DNA of 64,000 nt, taken from the NCBI RefSeq assembly GCF_013369485.1, contig NZ_JABWEB010000014.1, forward strand, positions 1 to 64,000, read 5' to 3'. Positions 52,421-63,176 of the stretch are shown in pieces. The position numbers were made by a program, and so were the translations under genes. Positions within the stretch are counted from its first letter, which is position 1. Each line of letters begins with the position of its first letter. The stretch is from Massilia sp. BJB1822. Its GTDB lineage: Bacteria; Pseudomonadota; Gammaproteobacteria; Burkholderiales; Burkholderiaceae_D. The notes below the pieces were generated by a model. It searched no databases, had not been told where the DNA came from, and saw nothing but the letters and a program-made list of their open reading frames with translations.

Positions 52421-55084
52421 ATGAAGCGCAATCTGACCCCGATCGCCACCGCGGTCGCCATCCTGACCGCCGCCAGTGGCGCGGCGGCGCAAACCCCGCC
52501 AGCCAGTCCCAAAGTCGATGAGTCGGCCGTCGTCACCGTGACCGGCGTGCGCGCCGCGCTGGCCCAGTCGCTGAACCAGAAACGCAATGCCGAGTCGCTG
52601 GTGGAGGTGATCACCGCCGAAGACGTGGGCAAGATGCCGGACAAGAGCGTGGCCGATTCCCTGCAGCGCGTGCCGGGCGTGTCGGTGGCGACGGCCGGCG
52701 GCAGCGAAGGCGGCTTCGGCGAGAATGACCGCGTGAGCCTGAAAGGCACGCCGTCCAACCTGACCCTGACCACGCTGAATGGGCATACCGTGTCCAGCGG
52801 CGACTGGTATATCTCGAACATCACCAACGGCGGCCGCTCGGTCAGCTACTCGATGTTCCCTTCCGAATTGATCGGCCGCATCACGGTGCATAAAAGCGCG
52901 CAGGCCAATCTGATCGAGGGCGGCGCGGCCGGCAATGTGAACATCGAAACGCGCAAGCCGCTCAGCTTCAAGAAGCCGTGGACCTTGATGGGTTCCGTGG
53001 AAGGCGTGTACAGCGAAGGACCGAAGAAAACCGATGCGCAGTTCAGCGCCCTGGCCAACTGGAAGAACGAGGCCGGCAATATGGGCGTGCTGGTGCAGCT
53101 GTTCGACGAGAAGCGCAGCCTGCGCCGCCTCGGCCAAGAATTCCTGTCCTGGGCCAAGGTGGACAGCACCATGGCGCCGGAATGGGTCAAGTCCAATCCC
53201 GAAGTGAACGGCAAATGGCTGTCGGTGCTGACCGGCACCGCCTTGTTCGAGCAGAAGCGCGAGCGCAAGGGCGGCATGCTGGACGTGCAGTTCAAGGTCA
53301 GTCCCGATTTCAGCTTCGATGTCAGCGGCTTTTATACCCGCCTGGATGCGGACAATATCAACGCCAACTTCATGATGGACGCCAGCCAGCCGCTGTCGAA
53401 CAACGCCAACCTGGCCGGCACCGGCGGCATCAAGCCTTCTTCCTGGACCATCAAGGGCGACACCATCACGGCGCTCGCATTCCCGGCCGCCTGCCCGGTC
53501 GCCAACTGCAGCGATATGGGTTCCTCGTTGCAGGACATCATTGCCCGTCCCGGCTCTTACAGCGATTCCAAGTTCCTCAATCTGGACTGGCAATGGCGCG
53601 CCAATGAGCACCTGAAATTCAAGGGCCAGATCGGCACCACGCGCGGCACCGGCTATGCGCGCGACTATGGCTATGAAGCCTGGCTGGCCTATTCAGGCAC
53701 CAGCATCACCACCTATGGCCTGGACCAGCCGGCCACGGTCGTCGTGCCGAATGCCGGCACCTTCACGCCGCGCACCGGCGCCAACTTCTTCAGCGGCTGG
53801 GCTTCCGACACCAAGGCCAAGGACAAGGAAAGCTACGGCCAGGTCGATGGCGAGTACAAGACGCCGTGGGAGATTGTGCCGACCCTGCATTTCGGCCTGC
53901 GCCACGCCAAGCATGAACGCGATCTGATCTGGCTGTCGGGTACTGTGGCGCCGGCCGGCGGTCTGGCTGCCAACCGTCCTACAGGCCTGACCAATTTCCC
54001 GGACAGCCCGCTGCCCAATCTGCTGAACAAGGGCTGGACCTTCAGCGCCGAGTCGATGAAAGCCTGGGGCGATAAATACGTCAGCTTCGACACCCACGCC
54101 TACCAGAGCGAATTCCAGATCCGCGAAAAAGCCTCGGCCGGCTATGTGATGGGCGACTTGAGTTTCGGTCCGGTGCAGGGCAATCTCGGCGTGCGCTTCG
54201 TGCGTACCCAGATCGATGTGGCCAACGCTTCGCCCAACGACCGCTGGGCGCCGGAATACACCTCGCGCAGCTATAACAACTTCCTGCCTAGCCTGAACCT
54301 GCGCACCGATCTGTCGCAGGACGTGGTGTTGCGCGGCGCGGCCAGCCGCACGCTGTCGCGTCCCGACATCGGCGCTCTCGGCTCGCTCAGCCTGAACGAC
54401 CTGACCTTCTCGGCCAACGGCGGCAATCCCAAGCTGACGCCCATCCTGTCGAATAATGTGGATGCGGGCATCGAGTGGTACTTCATGCCCAAGTCGCTGC
54501 TGGGCGTGAACGTGTTCAATATGCACATGGCGTCCTATGTGACCTTTGGCGCATCGACGGCGGAATTCTTCAACCAGTCGGTGGGCCGCGTCACGACCTA
54601 CACCATGAGTTCCGCGGTGAACACCAAGGCCCGCGTGCGCGGCGTGGAGCTGCAGTACGTGCAGGATCTGGGCAATGGCTTCGGCGTCAACGCCAACTAC
54701 ACCTATGCCGACGGCAAGGAAACCGGCAAGGCGCCGAATTCGGCCTGCGCCGATCTGGGCGACTGCAATATGGTGGGCACGTCCAAGCGCTCATACAACG
54801 GTGGCGTGTTCTACGAGAACAGCAAGTTCAGCGCCCGCATCAACTACAGCTACCGCTCGGCCTTCCTGAATGGTCTGGACCGCAACAGCGCGATCTATCA
54901 GGATGGCGTGGGCACGCTGTCGGCTGCCTTCAACTACAATCTCACCGAGAACCTGACGCTCTCGCTGGAAGGCAAGGACTTGAACGATCCAACGCTCAAA
55001 TCCTACGCCACCACCAAGGACCAGCCGCGCGCCTTCTATAAGAACGGCAAGCAGGTCTTCTTCGGCATCCGGGGTAAGATGTAA
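52421..55084 (+). CDS. TonB-dependent outer-membrane receptor (Xanthomonas/Caulobacter type)
   Basis: 887 residues, start at the ATG after AGGAGGAGAC. A signal peptide ends near AAAQ. A TonB-box-like region (SAVVTVTGVRAALAQSL) leads to the plug domain (AEDVGKMPDKSVADSLQRVPGVSV, GFGENDRVSLKG...NLTLTTLNGHTV). A 22-strand barrel fills the rest, ending in the aromatic-terminated strand KQVFFGIRGKM. This TIGR01782-type receptor group imports oligosaccharides. It is first in a run with a GH18 protein and NagX, so chitooligosaccharide uptake across the outer membrane is inferred. Operator-like TGGT repeats precede it. Confidence 0.93.
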   Translation: MKRNLTPIATAVAILTAASGAAAQTPPASPKVDESAVVTVTGVRAALAQSLNQKRNAESLVEVITAEDVGKMPDKSVADSLQRVPGVSVATAGGSEGGFGENDRVSLKGTPSNLTLTTLNGHTVSSGDWYISNITNGGRSVSYSMFPSELIGRITVHKSAQANLIEGGAAGNVNIETRKPLSFKKPWTLMGSVEGVYSEGPKKTDAQFSALANWKNEAGNMGVLVQLFDEKRSLRRLGQEFLSWAKVDSTMAPEWVKSNPEVNGKWLSVLTGTALFEQKRERKGGMLDVQFKVSPDFSFDVSGFYTRLDADNINANFMMDASQPLSNNANLAGTGGIKPSSWTIKGDTITALAFPAACPVANCSDMGSSLQDIIARPGSYSDSKFLNLDWQWRANEHLKFKGQIGTTRGTGYARDYGYEAWLAYSGTSITTYGLDQPATVVVPNAGTFTPRTGANFFSGWASDTKAKDKESYGQVDGEYKTPWEIVPTLHFGLRHAKHERDLIWLSGTVAPAGGLAANRPTGLTNFPDSPLPNLLNKGWTFSAESMKAWGDKYVSFDTHAYQSEFQIREKASAGYVMGDLSFGPVQGNLGVRFVRTQIDVANASPNDRWAPEYTSRSYNNFLPSLNLRTDLSQDVVLRGAASRTLSRPDIGALGSLSLNDLTFSANGGNPKLTPILSNNVDAGIEWYFMPKSLLGVNVFNMHMASYVTFGASTAEFFNQSVGRVTTYTMSSAVNTKARVRGVELQYVQDLGNGFGVNANYTYADGKETGKAPNSACADLGDCNMVGTSKRSYNGGVFYENSKFSARINYSYRSAFLNGLDRNSAIYQDGVGTLSAAFNYNLTENLTLSLEGKDLNDPTLKSYATTKDQPRAFYKNGKQVFFGIRGKM

Positions 55085-55111
55085 GGCTTCAGCGCAGTAA
55101 ATCGCAGTATG

Positions 55112-55142
55112 GGGCAGGACCACGCGGAGTCCTGCCCTTTTT
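55112..55142 (+). terminator. Terminator after the TonB receptor
   Basis: GGGCAGGAC (55112-55120) pairs with GTCCTGCCC (55129-55137), followed by TTTTT. The GH18 gene starts 16 bases later, so it may be only partly effective. Confidence 0.85.
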
Positions 55143-55157
55143 CATGCAGGAGAAGAA

Positions 55158-56126
55158 ATGAGAAACAGAATCATGGCGGCGCTGCTAGGCGCCGCGGCAG
55201 CTTTGACGGCTGCATCCGCGCCTGCGGCGGCCGCGCCGCAGTTTGTGTATAGTCCTTACCGCCATCTGCCGCTGGATGGCGCCGCCGCCAGCGCCAATGC
55301 CCTGCAGGGGCTGGACGCCAAAGCCTTGAGCTGGGCCTTTGCCGTCGGCGAATGCGGCGCCGAGACCTGGGGCGGGCAGCCGGGGAAGGCTGTAGCGGCG
55401 GCCAAGGTGCCGCAGTTCGTGGCGGCCGGCATCGGCTATATCGTTTCGACCGGTGGCCAGGGTGGCATATTCACCTGCGCCAGCGATGAGGGCATGGAAA
55501 AATTCATCGCCCGTTACGACTCGGCGCATCTGCTGGGCTTTGACTTCGACATCGAAGCGGCGCAAACGCCGGCCCAGATCGACAGCCTGCTGGCGCGTCT
55601 GGTCAAGGCCCAGGGCAAACGCCCGCAACTGCGCTTCAGCTTTACGGTGGCCACGCACGCCGCCACCGATGGCAGCCGGCGCAGTCTGAATCCGACCAGC
55701 GAGGCAGTGCTGGCGGCAATCCGCCGCAGCGGTCTGCGCGGCTATGTGCTGAACCTGATGGTGATGAATTACGGCCCGGCCGGCAGCAAGGTGTGCGCGG
55801 TGCGCGGCCAGCGCTGCGATATGGGTGCTTCCGCCATTCAGGCAGTGCTGAACGTGCATATGAAATACCTGGTGCCGCTGGAGCAGATCGAGGTGACGCC
55901 GATGATCGGCGTGAACGATGTGGCGGAAAATGTCTTCACCCAGAGCGATGCGCGCACCGTGGCGCGCGCCGTGCGCGATATGAAGCTGGCCGGCCTGCAT
56001 TACTGGTCGCTGGACCGCGACAAGCCATGCGGCCAGCCGGCGACGGGTGCCGATCCGCGCTGCAGTTCTCTGCCGGGCGTGGCGGCTGGCGCTTATGGGC
56101 GCGAACTGGGCAAGGTGGCGCCATGA
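55158..56126 (+). CDS. Exported GH18 chitinase-like protein
   Basis: 322 residues, start after AGGAGAAGAA. A signal peptide ends near AAA (MRNRIMAALLGAAAALTAAS). The barrel strand LLGFDFDIEAAQ carries the DxDxE motif of glycoside hydrolase family 18, and a SFTVATHAATDG strand and YVLNLMVMNYG follow. It is short, without carbohydrate-binding modules, so it may be a periplasmic or secreted processing enzyme or a GH18-like binder. It lies between a TonB receptor and NagX. Its TGA overlaps the next start (ATGA). Confidence 0.85.
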   Translation: MRNRIMAALLGAAAALTAASAPAAAAPQFVYSPYRHLPLDGAAASANALQGLDAKALSWAFAVGECGAETWGGQPGKAVAAAKVPQFVAAGIGYIVSTGGQGGIFTCASDEGMEKFIARYDSAHLLGFDFDIEAAQTPAQIDSLLARLVKAQGKRPQLRFSFTVATHAATDGSRRSLNPTSEAVLAAIRRSGLRGYVLNLMVMNYGPAGSKVCAVRGQRCDMGASAIQAVLNVHMKYLVPLEQIEVTPMIGVNDVAENVFTQSDARTVARAVRDMKLAGLHYWSLDRDKPCGQPATGADPRCSSLPGVAAGAYGRELGKVAP

Positions 56127-57193
56127 GCAAGCCGCAGAACCGTTATCTCTCGCTGGACGTGTTGCGCGGCCTGACCGTGGCGCTGATGATCGTGGTGAAC
56201 ACGCCCGGCGACTGGGGCCATGTGTATGGTCCGCTGCTGCATGCCGACTGGCATGGCTTCACGCCGACCGACTGGGTGTTCCCGACTTTCCTTTTTGTGG
56301 TCGGCAATGCGCTGGCTTTCGCTCTGCCCAAGTATGCGGAGCAGGGCGATGGCGCGGTGCTGGCGAAGGTGGGGCGGCGCACGGCGCTGATTTTCCTGCT
56401 CGGCTTTCTGGTCTACTGGTTCCCGTTCACCGGGCCGCTCGACCATGTGCGCATACCGGGCGTTCTGCAGCGCATTGCGCTGTGCTTCGGCAGCGCGGCG
56501 CTGATCCTGCATTTCTGCAAAGAGCGGGGCGCGCTGTGGTTCAGCATTGCCGCACTGCTGGCGTACTGGCTGGTGATGGCGCTGTTCGGCGACTACAGCG
56601 TGCATGGCAATGCGGCCTATAAATTGGACCTGGCCGTGCTGGGCAAGGCGCATATGTATGAGGAAGCGGGCGTGCTGTTCGATCCGGAGGGCATACTCAG
56701 CACCTTGCCCTCCATCGTCAACGTCATCGCCGGCTACTTTGCGGGACGCCTGATCCTGTCCCTGGGCGCCAGCTATGAAACGCTGGCACGGCTGATGATG
56801 GCGGGCGTGGCCTGCATCGGCGTGGCGCTGTGCTGGGATCTGGCCTTCCCCATCAATAAGAAGTTGTGGAGCAGCTCCTATGTGCTGTTCAGCGTGGGTC
56901 TGGATCTGCTGATCCTGCCGCTGCTGATCTACGTGATCGAGATGCGCGGGCAGCGGCGCTGGACGTACTTCTTCGAAGTCTTCGGCAAGAACACCCTGTT
57001 CATCTATCTGCTGGCGCAGGTGGCGGCGACGGTGCTGTTCGTCACCGACACCTATGGCTGGATGTACCAGCATGTGCTGCTGGCGTTTGCGCCGCCCAAG
57101 CTGGCCTCCCTGCTGTTCGCGCTGTTCTTCATGCTGGCCTGCTGGCTGGTCGGCTACGCCATGGACCGCAAGCGCATCTACATCAAGGTCTAG
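56123..57193 (+). CDS. nagX: NagX-like membrane acyltransferase (DUF5009/HGSNAT-type)
   Basis: 356 residues, about ten hydrophobic helices. The opening RYLSLDVLRGLTVALMIVVNTPGDWGHVYGPLLHADWHGFTPTDWVFPTFLFVVGNALAFAL is the signature of heparan-alpha-glucosaminide N-acetyltransferase-like proteins. In GlcNAc loci NagX is an inner-membrane protein linked to N-acetylglucosamine use or transport. It is coupled by ATGA to the GH18 gene. Its stop shares CTAG with the convergent DUF5009 gene at 57190. The precise reaction is not established. Confidence 0.87.
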   Translation: MSKPQNRYLSLDVLRGLTVALMIVVNTPGDWGHVYGPLLHADWHGFTPTDWVFPTFLFVVGNALAFALPKYAEQGDGAVLAKVGRRTALIFLLGFLVYWFPFTGPLDHVRIPGVLQRIALCFGSAALILHFCKERGALWFSIAALLAYWLVMALFGDYSVHGNAAYKLDLAVLGKAHMYEEAGVLFDPEGILSTLPSIVNVIAGYFAGRLILSLGASYETLARLMMAGVACIGVALCWDLAFPINKKLWSSSYVLFSVGLDLLILPLLIYVIEMRGQRRWTYFFEVFGKNTLFIYLLAQVAATVLFVTDTYGWMYQHVLLAFAPPKLASLLFALFFMLACWLVGYAMDRKRIYIKV

Positions 57194-58407
57194 AAGCGCA
57201 GTTTGAAACCGGCGCGGTTGGCGGCAGCCACCAGCGCCATCATGGCCAGCGTCATGGCGGCGGCGTTCAGCAGTCCGGGAACGCCGCCGCTGTGCAGGTA
57301 AGGCCACCAGATGCGCGGCAGATGCAGCACGGCCGCCAACTGCTCCCAGAGGTCCGGCGCGATGTAGGCGAACAGCGCGTTGGCTCCCGCAGGCAGCAGG
57401 ATGACGCTCCATCCCTGCCACTGCCATACATCGATCACGATATAGAACAGCAGGAACAGGCCAAGCACGATGCCTGAGCAGATCAGGGTATAGCTCTCCG
57501 TGGCCTGAATCTTGTTGATGCCGTGGTAGGGGCGCAGCAGCAGGCCGCACAACAGCAGGCCAAGCGCAAAGAAGAACATGAAGCGGATGCGCTGACGGTG
57601 TCCGGCCGCCGGCGCCACGAATAGATTGCCGACCAGCGTGCCGGCCAGCACGTTGGCGGCGGTGGAACCCAATACCTCGGGCAGGTTGACGAAGCCATTC
57701 ACCGTCTGCTGCAAGCCGGCCAGCGCGCCAGCCTTGCAAGCCATATACAGCACGATCAGCGCGGCCAGGGCGCCCATCAGCGCCGTGCCGTGGCCGCGCG
57801 CGGCCAGGTAGATCAGGCTGCACAGCAGGTAGGCCCAGCCGATCATGCCGAGTATGCCCCACCAGCTATGCTGCAGATACACATTGCTGAATTCCGCATT
57901 CAGCGTGCCGCGGAAACTGGCGAGCAGGAAGAGCATCAGCAGCACGCCAGCCCAGAAACTCCAGCTGCGCTGCGCCGTCTGGCGCCACAGCAGGATCATC
58001 GCTACATAGAACAGCAGGAAATACCAGGCGCGCGGCAGCAGCGCATGCGCCGCATCATAGCGGTAAGCATTGGCCAATACCACGCCGGCCAGCATCAGAC
58101 TGCCCGCGCGCCACATTAGACGGCCCAGCAGCGGCAGGGAGATGCGGCCGATGGACTTGTGCAGCGAGAGCGGAATGGCGATGCCGACGATGAAGAGGAA
58201 GCCGGGGAAGACCAGATCGGGCAGGGTGAAGCCATCCGCCTTCGCGCTGGCATGTTCCAGCCAATGCGGAATGCCCGGCATGCCCGCGATATAGTTCACC
58301 CAGATCATGGCGAGAATCACGAAGCCGCGGAAAGCATCAAGGCTGAGCAGGCGCCGCGCTGGTGCGGCGGCGGAAGAGGTGGGCGAAGCGGAGAGTTCAG
58401 GCATCAT
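57190..58407 (-). CDS. Second DUF5009/HGSNAT-like membrane acyltransferase
   Basis: About 405 residues, ten or more helices. The opening RRLLSLDAFRGFVILAMIWVNYIAGMPGIPHWLEHASAKADGFTLPDLVFPGFLFIVGIAIPLSL matches the same family as NagX but is a clearly different member. It stands on the opposite strand and overlaps the NagX stop by four bases. The ATG at 58407 follows GGAAGC. It probably acts on sugar or glycan in the inner membrane; the two paralogues in one locus suggest distinct substrates. Confidence 0.85.
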   Translation of the reverse strand: MMPELSASPTSSAAAPARRLLSLDAFRGFVILAMIWVNYIAGMPGIPHWLEHASAKADGFTLPDLVFPGFLFIVGIAIPLSLHKSIGRISLPLLGRLMWRAGSLMLAGVVLANAYRYDAAHALLPRAWYFLLFYVAMILLWRQTAQRSWSFWAGVLLMLFLLASFRGTLNAEFSNVYLQHSWWGILGMIGWAYLLCSLIYLAARGHGTALMGALAALIVLYMACKAGALAGLQQTVNGFVNLPEVLGSTAANVLAGTLVGNLFVAPAAGHRQRIRFMFFFALGLLLCGLLLRPYHGINKIQATESYTLICSGIVLGLFLLFYIVIDVWQWQGWSVILLPAGANALFAYIAPDLWEQLAAVLHLPRIWWPYLHSGGVPGLLNAAAMTLAMMALVAAANRAGFKLRF

Positions 58408-58436
58408 CAAGCTTCCGTTCTCAAACAGCGCAGACG

Positions 58437-58471
58437 AAAAAAAGCGGGCAGGGCTTGCGCCTCTACCCGCT
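58437..58471 (-). terminator. Terminator of the TPR gene
   Basis: AGCGGG (58443-58448) pairs with CCCGCT (58466-58471), and the leftward transcript ends in a U run (complement of 58437-58443). Confidence 0.8.
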
Positions 58472-58486
58472 GTGCCGGTGCCGCGC

Positions 58487-59797
58487 TTATTTTGCGGCGG
58501 CGGCTGGGCGGTTCACCCACAGAATCCAGTAGCGGGCCAGGTCGTTGCGGCCGTCGGTGCCGGTCACGGTTTCCAGGGTCTTGATGGCTTCATCCTTCTT
58601 GCCGGCCAGTGCGTAGGAGACGCCCAGACGCAGCTTGGCGTCTTCCGCGTTTTTCAGGCCACCCTTGGCGATGCCTTGCTGGATCAGCTCAATACCCTTG
58701 TCGAACTGCTCCATGGTCACGTAGGCGTAGCCCAGGTTGACCAGGCCAGTGCCGTCCTTGGATTTCTTGGCCGAGGCTTCGCCGGTGGCGATGTTCTTGC
58801 TGTCGTCGGCAGCCTGGCGGTTAGCCTGGTCGCGCACTTTGCGGTGCTTGTCGGCGTTCGGGCCGGTGCCCAGCACGCCCAGCGAGTAGCCGGCGTCCAT
58901 GGCTTTCTTGGCTTCGGTCGGGAAGCCGGCCAGCAGCGCCAGTTCCGCCATCTCGGTGTACTCTTCCGGCGCCATTTTCGACACGGCGGCTTTCTCCAGA
59001 CGGAACACGTCCAGCGCGAAGCGGGTCGAATAGGTGGCCTTGCCTTGGGTGCGGCTCAGCAGGTCCAGCCAGTAGTCGTCGGTCGGATAGTATTTGACCA
59101 GGTTTTCCATCGCCAGCAGATAGGTGGCCGGGTCTTTCGACTTGGCGCCGATATTCGCCAGCAGTTGCAGCTCTTCCATGCTTGGCGCGGTGTTCGACTG
59201 CTGCTTGGCTGCCAGATCCTTCTGCAGCTCGGCCTTGGCGGTGGCGAAGTCGTTATTGAAGTAGTAGGAACGCAGCACGTGCTGGCGGTTCTTGGTCAGG
59301 TCGCCGCTTTCCTTGGCATAGCGGTTGAACCAGACGATGGCGTTGGTGTAGTCCTTGTTGTTGTAGTAGGTGGTCGCCAGCGCCTGCATGAAATCGCCGC
59401 GCTCTTTTTCGGACAGCTTGCCCGATTCGATCACGGCGGCCAGGCCGGCGGTCATCATCGGCTGGTTGTTGGTGGCCGAACCCAGCGCCACGCGCAGGCG
59501 GTTCAGCACAAAGCTTTCATAGACGGTCAGGGTCGGCAGCGCCTCGCCCTGTTTGATGCGGCTTTCCACTTCAGCGTAGTTTTTTGCATCCATCAGCGGC
59601 TTGATGACGGCCGGGTCGACCAGTTTGAACAGGTCGGGACGCACGGTATCCTGTTTTGCTGCTTCTGCCGCCGCTGCTGCCGCGGCAGCTGCCTTGTCTT
59701 TTTCCTGGGCGTGGGCGGTGCCGATGAAGGCTGGAGCGGCGTTCAGGCCGATGGCGGCCAGGAGCAGGCTAATGCGGGCAATGCGGGACTTGGACAT
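58487..59797 (-). CDS. Exported TPR/tetratricopeptide-like protein
   Basis: 436 residues from the ATG at 59797. A signal peptide ends near AHAQ, and an Ala-rich helix (EKDKAAAAAAAAAEAAK) follows. The remainder is helical repeats typical of TPR arrays (GDFMQALATTYYNNKDYTNAIVWFNRY, GLVNLGYAYVTMEQFDKGIELIQQGIAKG, KLRLGVSYALAGKKDEAIKTLETV). It is likely periplasmic or outer-membrane anchored and a protein-interaction scaffold. It lies 93 bases downstream of the sugar ABC operon, with its own terminator. Its function within chitin use is unclear. Confidence 0.82.
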   Translation of the reverse strand: MSKSRIARISLLLAAIGLNAAPAFIGTAHAQEKDKAAAAAAAAAEAAKQDTVRPDLFKLVDPAVIKPLMDAKNYAEVESRIKQGEALPTLTVYESFVLNRLRVALGSATNNQPMMTAGLAAVIESGKLSEKERGDFMQALATTYYNNKDYTNAIVWFNRYAKESGDLTKNRQHVLRSYYFNNDFATAKAELQKDLAAKQQSNTAPSMEELQLLANIGAKSKDPATYLLAMENLVKYYPTDDYWLDLLSRTQGKATYSTRFALDVFRLEKAAVSKMAPEEYTEMAELALLAGFPTEAKKAMDAGYSLGVLGTGPNADKHRKVRDQANRQAADDSKNIATGEASAKKSKDGTGLVNLGYAYVTMEQFDKGIELIQQGIAKGGLKNAEDAKLRLGVSYALAGKKDEAIKTLETVTGTDGRNDLARYWILWVNRPAAAAK

Positions 59798-59833
59798 GGC
59801 AAAAAAATCCTTAGGACGGAAACAAACTTCTAT

Positions 59834-59853
59834 TGTCCCATAAATTTGGGACA
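59834..59853. promoter_or_regulatory. Inverted repeat between the ABC ATPase and TPR genes
   Basis: TGTCCCA (59834-59840) and TGGGACA (59847-59853) pair perfectly around TAAATT. No U-run follows, so it may be an operator in the TPR gene promoter or a weak transcription end for the ABC operon. Confidence 0.4.
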
Positions 59854-59890
59854 TGACAGGTATTCAAGGGTGCGCAATTGTTACCAAAGC

Positions 59891-60997
<1,107 letters not shown>

Positions 60998-61001
60998 GCT
61001 G

Positions 61002-62312
61002 TCAGCTCGCGGCGGCGGCCTGCTGCTGCGGCGCCTCCGTTACGCTTTTCTCCCGCGAGTTCATTGGAATCAGTTGCGACAGGATGGCCACCGGCACGGC
61101 GCTGATCAGCACCCAGAGGAAGAACTTGTGATAGCCGAGGGCCACCTGGATATCGCCGCTGATCCATTTGAACAGCACGAAGCCGAGCTGCATGATGCCG
61201 GTCGAGAAAGCATAGTGGGCGGTCTGGTATTTGCCCGGCGCGACCACCTGCATCATGTACAGGATCAGGCCGACGAAGCCGAAGCCATAGCCGAACATTT
61301 CCAGGCCGAGGGCGATGCCGATGACGGTCAGGTCGGTCGGCAGGGTGGTGGACAGGAAGTAGAACACCAGATTCGGCAGATTCATCGCCAGGATCAGGAA
61401 GAGAATGGCGCGCTTCAGGCTAAGCCAGGAGGTGAAGTAGCCGCCGGCCACGCTGCCGACGATGAAGGCGATGGTGCCGGTGGTGCCGTACACGGCACCC
61501 ACTTCGGCCGTGCTCAGACCCAGGCCGCCCAGATTGCGCGCTTCGCGCAGGAACAGCGGGCCGATGGTCTGCACCTGCGCTTCGCCGGCGCGGAACAGGA
61601 TGATGAAGAGGATGGAAACCCAGATGCCCGGTTTCTTGAAATACGCAATGATCACGTCCTTCAGCGTGCGCGCCACGCCGGCCACGGTGTGGTTGTCGGT
61701 GATCGGGTTGGGCGCCAGCGGCAGCGCCCAGCTGTGGTACAGGCCGAGCGTGATCATGGTGGCCGACAGGATCAGGAAGATCGCGGTCCATGCCGGCACC
61801 ACGCCCTGGGTCTTTTCCAGATAGCCGGCCAGGATCACCAGGCCGCCCAGCGAAATGAAGCGGCCGGCGTTGAAGAAGGTGCCGGTCCAGCCGGCGTACT
61901 GCGCCTGCTGCTTCTCGGTCAGGCTGGCGATGTAGCAGCCGTCGCAGGCGATATCGTGGGTGGCCGAGGCGATCGCCACCAGGCCAAGGCAGACAATGCT
62001 GATCACCATCCATGCCGGCAGGTGCAGTGCCAGCGCCACCAGGCCGAGACAGACGCCGCCGATCAGCTGGAAGCTGACCACGATCAGCTTCTTGCTGCTG
62101 GCCAGTTCGAGGAAGGGGCTCCACAAGGGCTTGAAGACCCAGGCCGCGCCGATATAGGCGGTCCAGTGCGCGATATCGTCGTTCGGCACGCCCATGCTCT
62201 TCAACATCATGCCGGCGATCAGCGCCACCGCGAAGTAGGGCAGACCCTGCGCGAAATACAGGGTGGGTATCCAGGTCAGCGGGCTGCGGCCTTTGGATGT
62301 ACGGTTGTCCAT
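61002..62312 (-). CDS. AmpG-like MFS permease in the sugar ABC operon
   Basis: 436 residues with about twelve helices. TLYFAQGLPYFAVALIAGMMLKSMGV, WVFKPLWSPFLEL, DIACDGCYIASLTEKQQAQYAGWTGTFFNAGRF and FISLGG fit the AmpG/peptide-acetyl-CoA-transporter MFS branch (AmpG imports GlcNAc-anhydro-MurNAc peptides). It lies 45 bases after the MalG-like permease and 4 bases before the ATPase. A role in uptake of GlcNAc-containing saccharides fits the locus. The combination of an MFS permease inside an ABC operon is unusual. Confidence 0.87.
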   Translation of the reverse strand: MDNRTSKGRSPLTWIPTLYFAQGLPYFAVALIAGMMLKSMGVPNDDIAHWTAYIGAAWVFKPLWSPFLELASSKKLIVVSFQLIGGVCLGLVALALHLPAWMVISIVCLGLVAIASATHDIACDGCYIASLTEKQQAQYAGWTGTFFNAGRFISLGGLVILAGYLEKTQGVVPAWTAIFLILSATMITLGLYHSWALPLAPNPITDNHTVAGVARTLKDVIIAYFKKPGIWVSILFIILFRAGEAQVQTIGPLFLREARNLGGLGLSTAEVGAVYGTTGTIAFIVGSVAGGYFTSWLSLKRAILFLILAMNLPNLVFYFLSTTLPTDLTVIGIALGLEMFGYGFGFVGLILYMMQVVAPGKYQTAHYAFSTGIMQLGFVLFKWISGDIQVALGYHKFFLWVLISAVPVAILSQLIPMNSREKSVTEAPQQQAAAAS

Positions 62313-62357
62313 TCTGCGTCGTCCTCTATATATTTGTGTAATCGTGGGTTCTGCTGC

Positions 62358-63176
62358 TTACTTCACGGCCCCGTCCATGCCGCGCATGAAGAATCTTTGT
62401 GTGAACAGGAAGGCTGCCAGCGTCGGCAGAATGGTGAGCACCGTGCCGGCGGCGATCACGCGCGTGCTGCTGCCGAAGGTGCCGCGCAAATACAGCACGC
62501 CCACCGACAGCGGAAATTCGTCCGGCTTGCTCATCACAATGGATGGCCAGATATATTCGTTCCATGCTTCCACCGCCGTGAGGATGCCCACCGTCGCCAG
62601 CCAGGGCGTAATCAGGGGCAGCATGATGCGGCTGAAGATGATCCATTCCGAAGCGCCGTCGACGCGGGCGGCGTCGATCAGATCCTGCGGCACTTCCTCG
62701 AAAGCCTGTTTCAGCAGCAGGATGGCGACCGCCGTCACCACATTCGGCAGGATCACGCCGGCATAGGTGTCGACCAGGCTCAGTTTCGTCACCGTGATGA
62801 AATTGACCAGGAAGTTCACCTCGGACGGCAGCACCAGCGTCGCCAGAATCAGACCGAACACCAGACGGCGGCCACGGAACTGCATGCGCGCCAGCGGATA
62901 GGCGGCCAGGGAGCACAGCACCAGCTTCCAGAAAACGGTAAAGGCGGCGATCAGCACGGAATTCTTGAAGAAGGACAGGATCGGAATCACGCGGAACACC
63001 TCCTCGAAATTCGCCAGCGAGGGCGACTTCGGCCAGAAGGTGGGCGGGAAGGCGAAGATATTGCCCTCGGTGGAAAGCGCCGTCACCAGCGTCCACCAGA
63101 ACGGGAAGACGCAGACCAGCGCGATTGCGCACAGCAGAAGATAATGGCCGGCGGCCTGGAAGGTGCGCGTTTTCAT
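62358..63176 (-). CDS. Sugar ABC transporter permease (MalG-like)
   Basis: 272 residues, six helices. The permease EAA loop is QAFEEVPQDLIDAARVDGASEWIIFSRIMLPLITP at about 166-200. It opens with HYLLLCAIALVCVFPFWWTLVTALS, as in MalG/UgpE. It is the second transmembrane subunit of the importer. The start overlaps the end of the upstream permease by one base, indicating coupled translation. The substrate is inferred as chitin-derived sugars from context. Confidence 0.93.
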   Translation of the reverse strand: MKTRTFQAAGHYLLLCAIALVCVFPFWWTLVTALSTEGNIFAFPPTFWPKSPSLANFEEVFRVIPILSFFKNSVLIAAFTVFWKLVLCSLAAYPLARMQFRGRRLVFGLILATLVLPSEVNFLVNFITVTKLSLVDTYAGVILPNVVTAVAILLLKQAFEEVPQDLIDAARVDGASEWIIFSRIMLPLITPWLATVGILTAVEAWNEYIWPSIVMSKPDEFPLSVGVLYLRGTFGSSTRVIAAGTVLTILPTLAAFLFTQRFFMRGMDGAVK

